Below, in pieces: positions 1-7,828 of a stretch of 23,451 nt of DNA. This DNA comes from Zygnema cylindricum. Its lineage: Eukaryota; Streptophyta; Zygnematophyceae; Zygnematales; Zygnemataceae. Numbering within the stretch: position 1 is the first letter of the stretch; every line of letters begins with the position of its first letter. The stretch spans positions 1-23,451 of the forward strand of contig JBBHKE010001637.1 of assembly GCA_037447655.1 (NCBI GenBank). The letters run 5' to 3'. A program made the position numbers and the translations under genes. The notes below the pieces were generated by a model, which was given only the letters and a program-made list of their open reading frames with translations, did not search any database and was not told the DNA's origin.

Positions 1-732
1 AAGCTCTCCGAAAGATTAAAGGGAAGCAAGTGGCCGACAAAGGGTCAAAGCCAGCTATGGGAGCAGATGAGCGCGTATTTCTCTATAAGTGCATGAATTG
101 TCAGCAACTGGGTCATGGGTGGAAGCACTGCACCAGAAAAACTTAAACCGGAGCTGGCTTTGAAACTTTAAGAATGGGAGAAAGAACGGGCAGAAAGGAC
201 CTTCAAACAACAAGAAAAGCTCAAGGGAGGAACGGGAGAGGACAAGACACCGGTAACCAAAAAAACTTACCGTCGAACTCCACGGATCAAAACCTCTAAG
301 ATGTCCCAATCTCAGTTGCGGCAAATCAAACTTCCAAAGTTTGATGACGCCCAAATCTCCAACGAAATCCAGAGTAAATATACTACCGAGGGCGCCCAGT
401 GCGAAGCTTGTGGATTTCTAGAGCACAAGGAAGGGCAATGTTTCCAGAAAAATAGAATACCTATGGAGATGATGCAGTTTCCTTTGTTTACTAGAGAAGG
501 AGAAACTGATGTTAACCCTCTACCCCTCCAACTTCTTTACCCGTGGGGGCGCCAACTTATACCAACACCGGAGAGACCTGAGCGAGTTCCGGCTGCTCCG
601 GCAAAGCTTACGCCGGAGATCATTATACAGCAACAAAGTCAGCTGTTGGCCGCGATGGCGGCAGAGTTGGCTGCCCTCCGCCTGGGATCTTCTTCCTGGC
701 CTGCACCTCTTAAGCAGCCCAACGACTCCTAA
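1..732 (+). pseudogene. gag remnant of gypsy-1 with two CCHC zinc knuckles
   Basis: Two CX2CX4HX4C knuckles are visible: CMNCQQLGHGWKHC at about 91-132 and CEACGFLEHKEGQC at 400-441. Such knuckles bind retroelement RNA in the nucleocapsid part of gag. The second lies in an open frame from 301 to 732 that continues into a proline-rich stretch and a short glutamine/alanine/leucine-rich helix (IIIQQQSQLLAAMAAELAAL). The first is in another frame and is followed by a TAA at 142-144. The roughly 270-nt spacing between knuckles is unusual, because tandem knuckles normally lie a few codons apart. The ATG at 301 is simply the first in the open stretch; I do not claim it as the native start. Confidence 0.6.
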
Positions 733-1566
733 GGCAAAGACAGGAGTTGCTACAGAAGCTTGGGGAGCTTGAGCTTGAAAGCACAGAGGGTGCAAACGAT
801 GACGACTTATTGGGCTGGGATTTGGAACCCCCAAATGCCCAGCATGCCCAAAGCTTCTCGTCCAGAGCTTGGAATGTTGGGGTAGGAGACATTCGTTGCC
901 AACTCCGCAATTCCACCTCGAAGCAAAGACACGACCAGTAGAAAATGGGTCAGAGGGATCACAACCGGAAATCTAGAGGGCGTTTGTCATTTACTCCCCG
1001 AACCGTAATGCTAAACAGCGAGATCGGCTTAGGAATCAAGCCTAATCACCAGCCATCTCTTCCTTTAAACCTAAATTGCCTCCCGGTTTCGAAAATTACC
1101 AGAACGAGAAACAGCAGCGAGAGAAGGAGTCACTCGAACAAGAGAAAAAGGACAATCAGGAGTGGTTTGAGAAATAAATGGTCGAACGCTCGGAGAATGA
1201 TGCTCACCAAACACCTCCTATTCCACATTCCACATCTGAGAGTGAGCAAGAAGGATAAGATCAATATCAGTAGAAACCGAACTCATCTCCCTCTTCAGCG
1301 AAAGCAACATTTCCCTCCTCCAAGGCGGCTGTCATGCTCGTTCGCCACCTCATGCCCTATGCTCTCACACACGTGAAGACTTTACCATCGTCCCACAACC
1401 TGCCTGAAGAAATCCTCATTCGGGCATTAGAAGAGGAAGTCCACTCTGGAAAGGGGGGGTTAGACAGGACCAGTCCGCTAACCGCATTATTTTTGTCCAC
1501 TGATCCTAAAACCCCTATAGTGGATAGGGACTGCAAAGCCTTATCAGTGGCTCTCATTCTGAACAG
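733..1566 (+). pseudogene. gag-to-protease linker remnant of gypsy-1
   Basis: No frame stays open for long here, but fragments look like former coding sequence. From about 1077 to 1173 one frame gives a strongly charged, coiled-coil-like segment beginning LPPGFENYQNEKQQREKE and ending at a TAA. A later frame (about 1334-1500) contains LPEEILIRALEEEVHSGKG. I recognise no named domain. It is most simply the C-terminal part of gag or a spacer before protease. It could also contain insertions that I cannot delimit. Confidence 0.35.
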
Positions 1567-1836
1567 ATGCGAAACTTCAAGCTCAACAGATACGGGGGAT
1601 ACCAGGACGTTGTGGTCGACACCAGAGCTCTCCCCAACCTCATTACTACCTCCGCTTTGCAGAAGATGCCCGAGGAACTCCGGCCCGAAATCTGCCTTAC
1701 TAACATCAGCTTAAGTACCGTAAGTAGGGACAGCCAACCTGTCCATGGAATAATCAAGGCCATGGATATCGAATTTTCGGATGATGGAGGCCAACGGGTG
1801 AATGAGCTCCCCTTCTTAGTGGTGGAAGGGACTTAA
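1567..1836 (+). pseudogene. Aspartic protease remnant of gypsy-1
   Basis: The frame reads DVVVDTRALPNLITTSAL, the usual retropepsin pattern of hydrophobic residues, D-T/S-G, A and then a short helix. It continues to LPFLVVEGT before a TAA. Retropepsins mature the Gag-Pol polyprotein as dimers, each subunit giving one D-T/S-G loop. Here the glycine of DTG is arginine (codon AGA at 1624-1626), which is not compatible with a normal catalytic loop. The position between gag knuckles and the methyltransferase/RT fits a pol protease. Confidence is moderate because only the active-site neighbourhood is recognisable. Confidence 0.55.
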
Positions 1837-2184
1837 TTCGAAATTATGTTGGAAATGGCCACTTGGACCCGGCTCAATATGAGTTTGAGCGTGTGGAAGG
1901 AACAATGTACCGTCCGGGACCCCAAAAATTCGGAAGGAGCCGAAATGGTGGTTCCTTTGGATTTATGGAACCAGGGGATGACAAATGTCCCAGTGTCTGG
2001 TTGCTACCCGGTGTACACTACATAATCTCCGACGGAACTCTTTGGCTGTTCTACAGATATCGCCAAAAAAATCTAGCAATTCCCAATTTCCAAGCGGTGG
2101 GAAGAGGAATATAAGAATAGATTATTGCAACTAGCAATTTCTAAGCGGTGGGAAGATGGATATAAGAATAAATTATTGCAGGTA
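1837..2184 (+). pseudogene. Protease-to-methyltransferase linker of gypsy-1
   Basis: A partly open frame continues after the protease, with in-frame stops. Its last part encodes two near-identical 17-residue blocks, ISKRWEEEYKNRLLQLA and ISKRWEDGYKNKLLQVA, which come from the 51-bp tandem duplication annotated separately. The blocks are lysine/arginine/glutamate rich and probably helical. I recognise no domain. The stretch directly precedes the methyltransferase, so it may be a linker or an N-terminal extension of that domain. Confidence 0.4.
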
Positions 2185-2186
2185 GC
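2085..2186 (+). repeat. 51-bp tandem duplication, two copies, 17 codons each
   Basis: Unit one is 2085-2135 and unit two 2136-2186. Both begin AATTTC.AAGCGGTGGGAAG and end ATTATTGCA..TAGC, with 6 differences over 51 bp. The length is a multiple of three, so the duplication keeps frame and duplicates a 17-residue block just before the methyltransferase. Confidence 0.9.
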
Positions 2187-2296
2187 AAAACTCCGGCGGG
2201 GAGTGGATTAAAGATTTTTAGCCTTAACATTGAAGGAAGTCTTACTACGTACTTCGCCATAAATGCCGCTGACCAAATAAAAAGTACAACTGTCCA

Positions 2297-2580
2297 AAAT
2301 TGATACGCCGTACCGGCGGCGTCCTTTTTCATTAATGTGCCTGTCGCATTATATTTCGTACGGCCAACGTTCATTTTCAAACACTTCGAATATTTCAAAG
2401 TCGGATCGCTTCGCGATCCGCCGTCCATTTCTATTACGCATTCCGCGCCACTTAATTTGTCATTTACGTCACCTTAAATTCATCCGTACAATTACCCCCC
2501 AATCCACAAATCCATTCGAACCACCATATTACATTCGGTTACTAAGTGTGCGAACACGCGAGCGCACGACTGTACGAAAA
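2297..2580. other. CpG-rich segment interrupting the methyltransferase between motifs II and IV
   Basis: In DNMT3-type enzymes motif II and motif IV are only some tens of residues apart. Here about 285 bp without recognisable methyltransferase sequence separate YFAINAADQI from the run-up to PCQ. The segment is richer in CG dinucleotides than its flanks and contains a perfect hairpin (2402-2420). The frame before and after is the same, but stops lie within. It could be an insertion of another repeat or a badly diverged linker. I see no clear target-site duplication. Confidence 0.45.
2402..2420. repeat. Perfect 8-bp stem, 3-nt loop hairpin
   Basis: CGGATCGC, loop TTC, GCGATCCG: arms are exact reverse complements. 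It lies inside the CpG-rich segment that splits the methyltransferase. No function is evident. Confidence 0.85.
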
Positions 2581-3350
2581 TGAATCTTCCAAAAACAACA
2601 GAAAACATCATGGCGACCCACATGGCCTGTTTGGGAAGAGTGGATTTGGTGTTGGCAGGCTGGCCTTGTCAGGGATACTCCCTAGCAAGACAAAGAAAAA
2701 GGCACCAAGACCGCAAAAGTGGAACCTTTTTTCGGTTGATCGAGTTAATCTCGTGGCTTCAACAGCTCCAGGAAACGCCGGTGGGGTACGTTTCTGGTAA
2801 ATGTCCACCCGGCAGATGATAAACGAAAACAAGTTGCGAACAGTTGGAATCACGTAACCCGGATTTTAGGGGCTCCATTAGTTTTCGACGCCGCACAGCT
2901 GGGATCCCTGGCACACCAAGTCAGGGCATATTGGACCAACATGATCCCGATTCGAATCCTCCGACAACTGTTGGAGAAGGAAATCTCTAACCCGAAAACT
3001 TCCGTCCAGCAAATACTTGGGGAAGGTAGAATAGCCACACTAGTGACTCGACCCGACTGCCCACCTTTCTTCCGGTGCAACAGACCGGTATTCCCATGGA
3101 AAGCCCTCCCGACATTGGTCTTTTTCCCTCACAGTCACGCATATCGGTATGGAGCGGCGAGAATGATTTTTGACAGCAAAGTTGGACTCTGGACAACACC
3201 GACAATTGCCGAACGAGAAGAAGCAATGGGATTTTAGAAAGGAACAACGGCAGCACCAGGTCTGTCAGACCTTCACAGGTGCAGCCTTATGTGGCAAAGT
3301 ATGGAATTGAATTCGGTCACATGGGTACTCAAGCATGTACTCGCCTTTTC

Positions 3351-3689
3351 CTGTCTCAAGTCCCAGAATCACAGGCTATTTACCTTCAAGCTCCTCAGTT
3401 GTTAGCGAAGCAGGCAACTTTGCAACTTGAGAGGGGGAGAGAAAGGAGAAAAAAAATACAAATTCACATTTTACCGCCGCAGGTTTTCCTAGTGGGGGGG
3501 GGGGGCCGGCGGCTCAGATGGCGACAGCTTAGCAAAAGTTCTCAGCAACAGTGTCCAAGACGGAGAGGTAGGGGCAGATCCACCTGTAGGGTTGGAATTT
3601 GACATTAACATGTGGGGTAGACCGCCGGAAGCTTGGGCTACTGTTGAGCCGGGGAAATAAAATTAGACCTTGGTGGAGTAGTTGCACCC
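3351..3689 (+). pseudogene. Methyltransferase-to-RT linker of gypsy-1
   Basis: No domain is recognised. Reading continues out of the methyltransferase frame for some codons and then breaks up. A run of 12 G (3494-3505) and short basic stretches (for example RGRERRKK in one frame) are present. Toward the right end, one frame gives EAWATVEPG, and the pre-RT segment follows. It is probably the spacer between methyltransferase and RT, with decay. Confidence 0.35.
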
Positions 3690-4336
3690 TCAACAAAAAA
3701 CGCGACTCTCGGAACTGTTGGCCGAAAACAAATAGGTGTTCTCATGGTCAGAAACAGATGTCGGTATCTACAAAGGAACACTTTTCCGAATCGATTTGAT
3801 CGACAAGACGGCTACTGTTTGGCAGAACCAGTATCCTTTCAATTTCAAGGAAAAGGAATTCATCATGGCTAAATTCGAGACCTTGGTGGAAGCCGGATTG
3901 GTTCAGGAAAGTACCAGACTTCATGGGTTTGCTTCCCCAACAGTCCTCCCTCCCAAAAAGGACTCGTCCACGAAAACTGTAGATTTCCAGATGTGCGGAG
4001 ATTATCGCATGCTTAACACAGCCACCATCTGACCGGTATCTGATGCCGAGTCTGGAAGAGATATTCGACTCTCTTGCTGGAGCTACTATATATTTCACTC
4101 TATACATGAAGAATAGTTTCCACTAGATTGCCATGGAACGAAAGCACCGGGAGAGAACTACATTTTGGGCATGTTCTAGACTTTATGAATGGATTTATAT
4201 GCCTTTCGAGCTTAATCATGCACCGGCAAAATTCCAACGGGCAATGGACAAAGCGCTCCGAGGAATCGATTGTGCCCAGTGTTATATTGATGATGTTATT
4301 ATATTTTCAAAGACTTTTGATGAACACCTGGAGCTT
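3690..4336 (+). pseudogene. Ty3/gypsy-type reverse transcriptase, N-terminal two-thirds (gypsy-1)
   Basis: The pre-RT segment LHPQQKTRLSELLAENK leads into FSWSETDVGIYKGTLF, then the RT fingers (EFIMAKFETLVEAGLVQEST, FASPTVLPPKKD). The motif A region follows in a new frame after a frameshift near 4027, and motif B-like MPFELNHAPAKFQRAMDKAL comes next. The catalytic box CYIDDVIIFS has YIDD at 4283-4294. RT copies the element RNA into DNA. Damage: motif A reads FTLYMKNSFH where the family has L-D-L-K-S-G, so the first catalytic Asp is Tyr (codon 4103-4105), and TAG (4124-4126) sits where Gln is usual. The coding sequence stops at TFDEHLE, where minus-strand copia sequence begins. Confidence 0.82.
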
Positions 4337-4797
4337 CCTGTAACTACTACTTTTCCTTTCTTGTTAATAACCTGTCTACCTTCTTTCAAGATGACTTCAA
4401 AGCCTATGCTCTCCACTAAGGATGTAGAGAAATGATTCTTTTTAAAGTTTAAAACATACAAAACATTGTGAAGAGTTTTTTCTACCGACTTCCCCCCCAC
4501 ATCTACCATCAAAGATACATCACCTTGAGGTGGGGTTTGAACACTCATGCCACAAGCATAGTAGATACTCTTTGGAGATGTTTGCTGCAGATTTGTAAAA
4601 GCCACCTTGTTCTAGCACATGTGGGCCGATGCTCCCGTGTCCATGATTAATCCTGCATCCTTAGGACCCTCCATGGCTGCCGCCATAGAAAATAACTCCG
4701 CCTCTTCTTGCTCATTGAAGCTCAAAGACTCATCTGCATCAGTTGCAGAAGCTGAAAAAATAGCATTTCCTCGTGAAGGATTTCCAGAAAAACCCAT
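4337..4797 (-). pseudogene. Ty1/copia protease of copia-2
   Basis: The minus-strand frame reads EQEEAELFSMAAAM followed by LIMDTGASAHMC. This is the copia protease signature with an intact D-T-G (codons at 4633-4641) and the family's H-M after the loop. A TAG at 4612-4614 interrupts right after the active-site loop. The same frame then continues with VAFTNLQQTSPK, LMVDVGGKSVEK, TLHNVLYVLNFKKNHFS and IGFEVILKEGRQVINKKGKV. These match the flap and C-terminal half of copia-type proteases (LHNVLYVPxxxxNL pattern). The protein would release the Gag and Pol products. The active-site triad is kept, but the stop makes the copy non-functional. Confidence 0.82.
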
Positions 4798-5706
4798 GTG
4801 ATATTGGCTTTGCTGCCAACCCGGCCTGTATAAACTTGTCTCGTTGCTTTGCTGCAGACCCGGCTTGTATAAACCTATCTCATTAGCCTTTTTCAGCTTA
4901 GGACAGTACGTGTATCCATGACCCTTCTCAGAACAATAAAATCAAGTAGTATAAGATTGTCTATTTGGCCTATGATTAAACTGATTAAACTGATTTTGAT
5001 TCTGGTCAAACTAATTATTATTTTGATTAAACTGATTTCATTTGTCAAAGTCTGTTGCAAAAGCTTCAACCTTTCCTTCTCCTTCTAAGAGTTTAGTATT
5101 AGACTCTTCCTCGAATATAAGATTATAAGCTAAGTGAAAAGACAAGCTAGCTTTATCAGGACTCTTTAGTTGAAGAAACACACCTTTAATGTTATTAGGA
5201 AGACCTCTAATAAGCATAGCTGCCTATTGAAACTGAAGAAACGACCCCCCACCAGAGGAGTGTGCATCAATAAATGCACAAAAATTGTCACAATACTAAA
5301 CTATAGTTCCCCTCGAGTATTTATACCTCCAAATTTTTCCAGCCACCATGAGCTCTTCGTGGACATTCACTTTCTTAAAAGCAGATTTCAGTGCTTTCCA
5401 AATGTCGCTCGCTTTTTTCATTTTCAGTCGAGACATGCCCAAATTTTATGAAATATAAAGAATTAGATTGTTCCTTGCCATTGAATTCTTTTTCGCCCAA
5501 CTCGGATATGTTTCATCAAGGGAGCCATCCAAGACCCCCAATAAGTCAGCTATTTCAAATGAAGATTCAACCATCGCCGCCCAGTACGCACACTTTTGGC
5601 TATTGAAGATAAAAAATCTTGACGAAAGGCCCATAACCCGTTTTTCTGCAACCACCGTTGTAGGCAGAGGACCAGCAGTAGTAGTGGAAGTAGATATGAA
5701 AAACAT
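4798..5706 (-). pseudogene. Ty1/copia gag of copia-2
   Basis: The N-terminal part begins at the ATG ending at 5706 (MFFISTSTTTAGPLPTTVV). It continues FFIFNSQKCAYWAAMVESSF, EIADLLGVLDGSL and YPSWAKKNSMARNNLIL, matching the usual copia gag pattern of W..M...L, L..VxDGxL and W..KN..A...I. Frames then break up through 5160-5440. Near 4903-4944 a CX2CX4HX4C knuckle is recognisable as FYCSEKGHGYTYC, with its first Cys codon now TGA. Two short repeats, IGLYKPGLQQSNE and TSLYRPGWQQSQY, follow the knuckle. Gag would form the virus-like particle. The start is the first Met before the conserved block. Confidence 0.72.
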
Positions 5707-5884
5707 CAGAAACTATCAAGCACCTACTTAACAGCCAACTTTCAACTGACACAAAATATGACTCAAAAGGCCAATATGCCTCAAATCTGCCACAATGATA
5801 GAGAACACATGAAAATACAATTCCCAAAATTGCAGCCCAACTGACCCAGTAAACCATAAGATATGATGTCTTGAAGTTTCCCAC
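5707..5884 (-). other. Probable untranslated leader of copia-2
   Basis: This is the minus-strand sequence just upstream of the copia-2 gag start. I see no tRNA primer site of the common plant type (TGGTATCAGAGC) and no clear match to the internal initiator-tRNA site used by copia-1. Its role is inferred from position only. Confidence 0.3.
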
Positions 5885-6590
5885 AAACTACGCTTAATTT
5901 ATCATAATCCCAAAACAGGATAACTCAAAATTGGCTAAGTCCAGAAATATATACTCAGAGTGAGTATCTTGTAGTCACAGTAATTCGGGTGGTTATACTA
6001 CAGTATTATCTCAGTTACGACAAAGTGTCCTACCTGTACATTATTGTACCATAAGTAATTCCAAAACCTTGATTACTAAATAATGCTAAATGAATAGTGT
6101 CACACTAAATTCTAATGCATTAAACGCCAAACATTTGTTTTCCAAATATTTACAAATGGCCTTTGTACAATTAATGTTGCCGATGCTTAGTCAGCATTAA
6201 TCAGAAAGGTCCAGATAAATGTTGATCACGTGGTACAAACCTCATGAGTGCGTACGGCGCACTTAGTAATTTTGTTCCCCACTTTAATCGCGTCCGTTGA
6301 TGTGGTTCGTTTCGACGACCTACTTTCGATCTCTTACAATTTTCTCCTGGATGTTGGTATTAGTCTTTGTCTGTCTGATTCGCTGAACCCGCCCGTATGA
6401 TTTGTGACACGCGTATGTAAGTGTCCGTGGCCACTCTGGAATACCTACATCATCTTCAACTATCGATGCGTGTCCCAATGGACGTATAGTACACTCTATT
6501 GTCTATCTGCTACTGTCACACTATCAAAGGTAAGTATTACAAGTGATTTACACAAAAATATTTTAAGTCATCATTCTCCTCTAATAGATC
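5885..6590 (-). other. Non-coding region, possible diverged copia-type LTR
   Basis: There is no convincing coding sequence. In minus orientation the region has the same order of signals as the copia-1 LTR: a CACGTG G-box (6227-6232), then about 270 bp further a short palindrome (ACTCAGAGTGAGT near 5953) followed by TATATA (about 5948). Position just upstream of copia-2 gag fits its 5' LTR. Overall similarity to the other LTRs is weak by eye, and I could not fix TG/CA ends. Confidence 0.35.
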
Positions 6591-6599
6591 TATTTACTT

Positions 6600-7430
6600 A
6601 ACCTATAGATTTCAAATCTCAACATAATGATCACACCTCCTTCTACACTTCCATCACTTACTTTCTTGAAGTCCATGAGAGCGATGTAGCTATTCGCCTT
6701 ATCCATCTGAAACTTTTCAAATATATTTCCAATTGCCTCTTTTTGAGTTATTTTGATTACTTTTTTTCCTCTATCTTTTTCCATTTAAATTCCTAAGATA
6801 TATCTTGCCTCCCCTAAATTTTTCATATCAAATGTGTCTCTTAAATCTTTCTTTAGCTTATTATTTTTTTCCATGGACTTACTCAATACCAAAAAATTAT
6901 CTGCATTAATGGTAATAAATAACTCCCCTCCCATCCTCAAAATGTAAATAAAGTAGTCACAGACATTTTGACATACCCCAAATTGGTTAGAAATTCATCC
7001 AGTTTCTTGTTCCATTGCCTAGGAGCTTGTTTTAGTCCATATAAGGAATTAATAAGTCTGCAAACTTTACTCTCCTCTCCTTCCTCCACAAAGCTTTCCC
7101 GCTGCCTCATAAAAATCTCTTCGTCTAACTCACCATTTTGGAAGGTCATTATAATGTCCATCTGATGGATCTTCATGTTTTCCGCTGCTGGTAGACTGAG
7201 GAGAAACCTTAAGGAGGGAAAATGTACAACCGGCTCAAAGGTCTCTTCATAGTCAATCCCCTCCTTTTCAGTGAAACCCTTTGCTACGAATCTAGGTTTG
7301 TACCTCTCAATGGTATTATCTGGGTTCATTTTCAGCTTAAACACCCATTTGCATCTAATTGGCTTTTTGTCTGGAGGACATTCCACTAACTCCCACGTAT
7401 TAGCTTATATAATGGAAGCCATCTAATCAT
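6600..7430 (-). pseudogene. Ty1/copia reverse transcriptase of copia-1
   Basis: The main open stretch (7386 down to 6937) reads PIRCKWVFKLKMNPDNTIER, YKPRFVAKGFTEKEGIDY, FEPVVHFPSLRFLLSL, HQMDIIMTFQNGELDEEIFM and INSLYGLKQAPRQWN. This is nearly the textbook copia RT. Motif A aspartate (HQMD) is intact. After a frame change near 6940 the sequence continues LFITINADNFLVLSKSM, where the family has YVDD: here it reads N-A-D-N, so the second catalytic Asp is lost. A C-terminal part follows (LGEARYILGI, KITQKEAIGNIFEKF) and ends near 6600 without RNase H. RT makes element cDNA in the virus-like particle. This copy is inactive. Confidence 0.88.
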
Positions 7431-7828
7431 AAGTGGCCCTAATCGATATGTATTTTTTTGGACTGTTTACTGTCTTTGAGTAGGTCTGAGGCTCATCAAG
7501 ATGTGATAGCTTTGTTACCTTGTTTTTCTTGCACTCTTTTGCTGCTTTTTTGTCCTCCGTCAAATTCAAAAGTTGGAATGGAGGGTAATCTCGGGTTCTT
7601 CCAAACTGTTTCATTTGCTCCCCTATCCATGGGAAGCGACTCCTGTTCCTCCATGTCCTCGAACTGTATCGGAGCTTCTAGATTCACCGGAGTCTCCTCC
7701 TCGGTTTTAGTTTTTTACAGATCTGCAATCAACTGATGACTGACATTCCTTTCAGGAAAATCTGACTCTTTCTCACTCTTTGAATCAAATCTAATTCTGA
7801 TTGTCTTAGAGTATTTGAAGGGATCTAT
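7431..7828 (-). pseudogene. Pol linker between integrase and RT of copia-1
   Basis: Frames here contain the usual low-complexity copia linker: PIQFEDMEEQESLP in one frame, GRTRDYPPFQLL in another, and then DEPQTYSKTVNSPKKYI, the conserved D/EP.TY..A..SP stretch that precedes RT. At least two frame changes are needed to follow it. It has no catalytic role. Confidence 0.65.

Larger units (their letters stand above)
2184..3350 (+). pseudogene. Cytosine-C5 DNA methyltransferase domain (DNMT3-like) inside gypsy-1 pol
   Basis: Members of this family transfer a methyl group from S-adenosylmethionine to C5 of cytosine in DNA. Motifs appear in family order. A motif I/II-like start, GLKIFSLNIEG then YFAINAADQI, lies near 2205-2290. 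Motif IV, DLVLAGWPCQGYS, has its catalytic Cys codon at 2667-2669, and FFRLIELISW follows. Motif VI at 2794-2805 reads LVNV instead of (E)NV, so the catalytic Glu is Val. Motif VIII-like LAHQVRAYWTN lies near 2907-2939, then ILGEGRIATLVTR. A motif IX-like WTTPTIAEREEAMGF ends at a TAG (3235-3237), and a motif X-like LNSVTWVLKHVL is at 3307-3342. The order, the AHxxRxYWxN block and the GRIA block resemble DNMT3 more than DNMT1/CMT. There is a frameshift near 2785-2794, and about 285 bp of unrelated-looking DNA lies between motifs II and IV. Protease and RT remnants flank it on the same strand, so I read it as retrotransposon-encoded rather than a host gene. Confidence 0.82.
1..4336 (+). mobile_element. 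Decayed Ty3/gypsy-type LTR retrotransposon carrying a DNA methyltransferase (gypsy-1)
   Basis: A chain of retroelement domains reads along the plus strand: CCHC zinc knuckles near 91 and 400, an aspartic protease remnant at 1567-1836, a cytosine-C5 methyltransferase domain at about 2184-3350, and a Ty3/gypsy-like reverse transcriptase at about 3690-4336. The 5' LTR and start of gag lie left of the window. The right side stops abruptly inside RT, where a minus-strand copia fragment begins, so RNase H, integrase and the 3' LTR are absent. Stops and frameshifts interrupt every module, so this is an old, inactive copy. The gag-PR-DNMT-RT order is read directly from the sequence; assignment to one original polyprotein is inferred from shared strand and canonical order. 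Confidence 0.8.
4337..5706 (-). mobile_element. Truncated Ty1/copia fragment, gag-protease (copia-2)
   Basis: Read on the minus strand from 5706 down to about 4337, the sequence runs gag, CCHC knuckle, aspartic protease and then ends. Integrase and RT are missing. The left edge abuts the gypsy-1 RT at a sharp junction near 4333-4340. It is separate from the copia element at 6600-11898, because both contain their own gag knuckle and protease and the sequences differ. The matching LTR, if any, would be the region 5885-6590. Confidence 0.8.

Noticed and set aside
2184-3350. A host DNMT3 gene rather than a retroelement domain
   Set aside because: It is flanked on the same strand by gag knuckles, protease and RT in canonical order, shows no intron pattern, and carries stops and frameshifts like its neighbours. 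The alternative is kept as the refutation test.
3690-4336. Endogenous caulimovirus RT
   Set aside because: The RT is preceded by a retropepsin and methyltransferase with no movement-protein or caulimovirus coat signature. The RT alone cannot fully separate the two groups, but Ty3/gypsy fits better.
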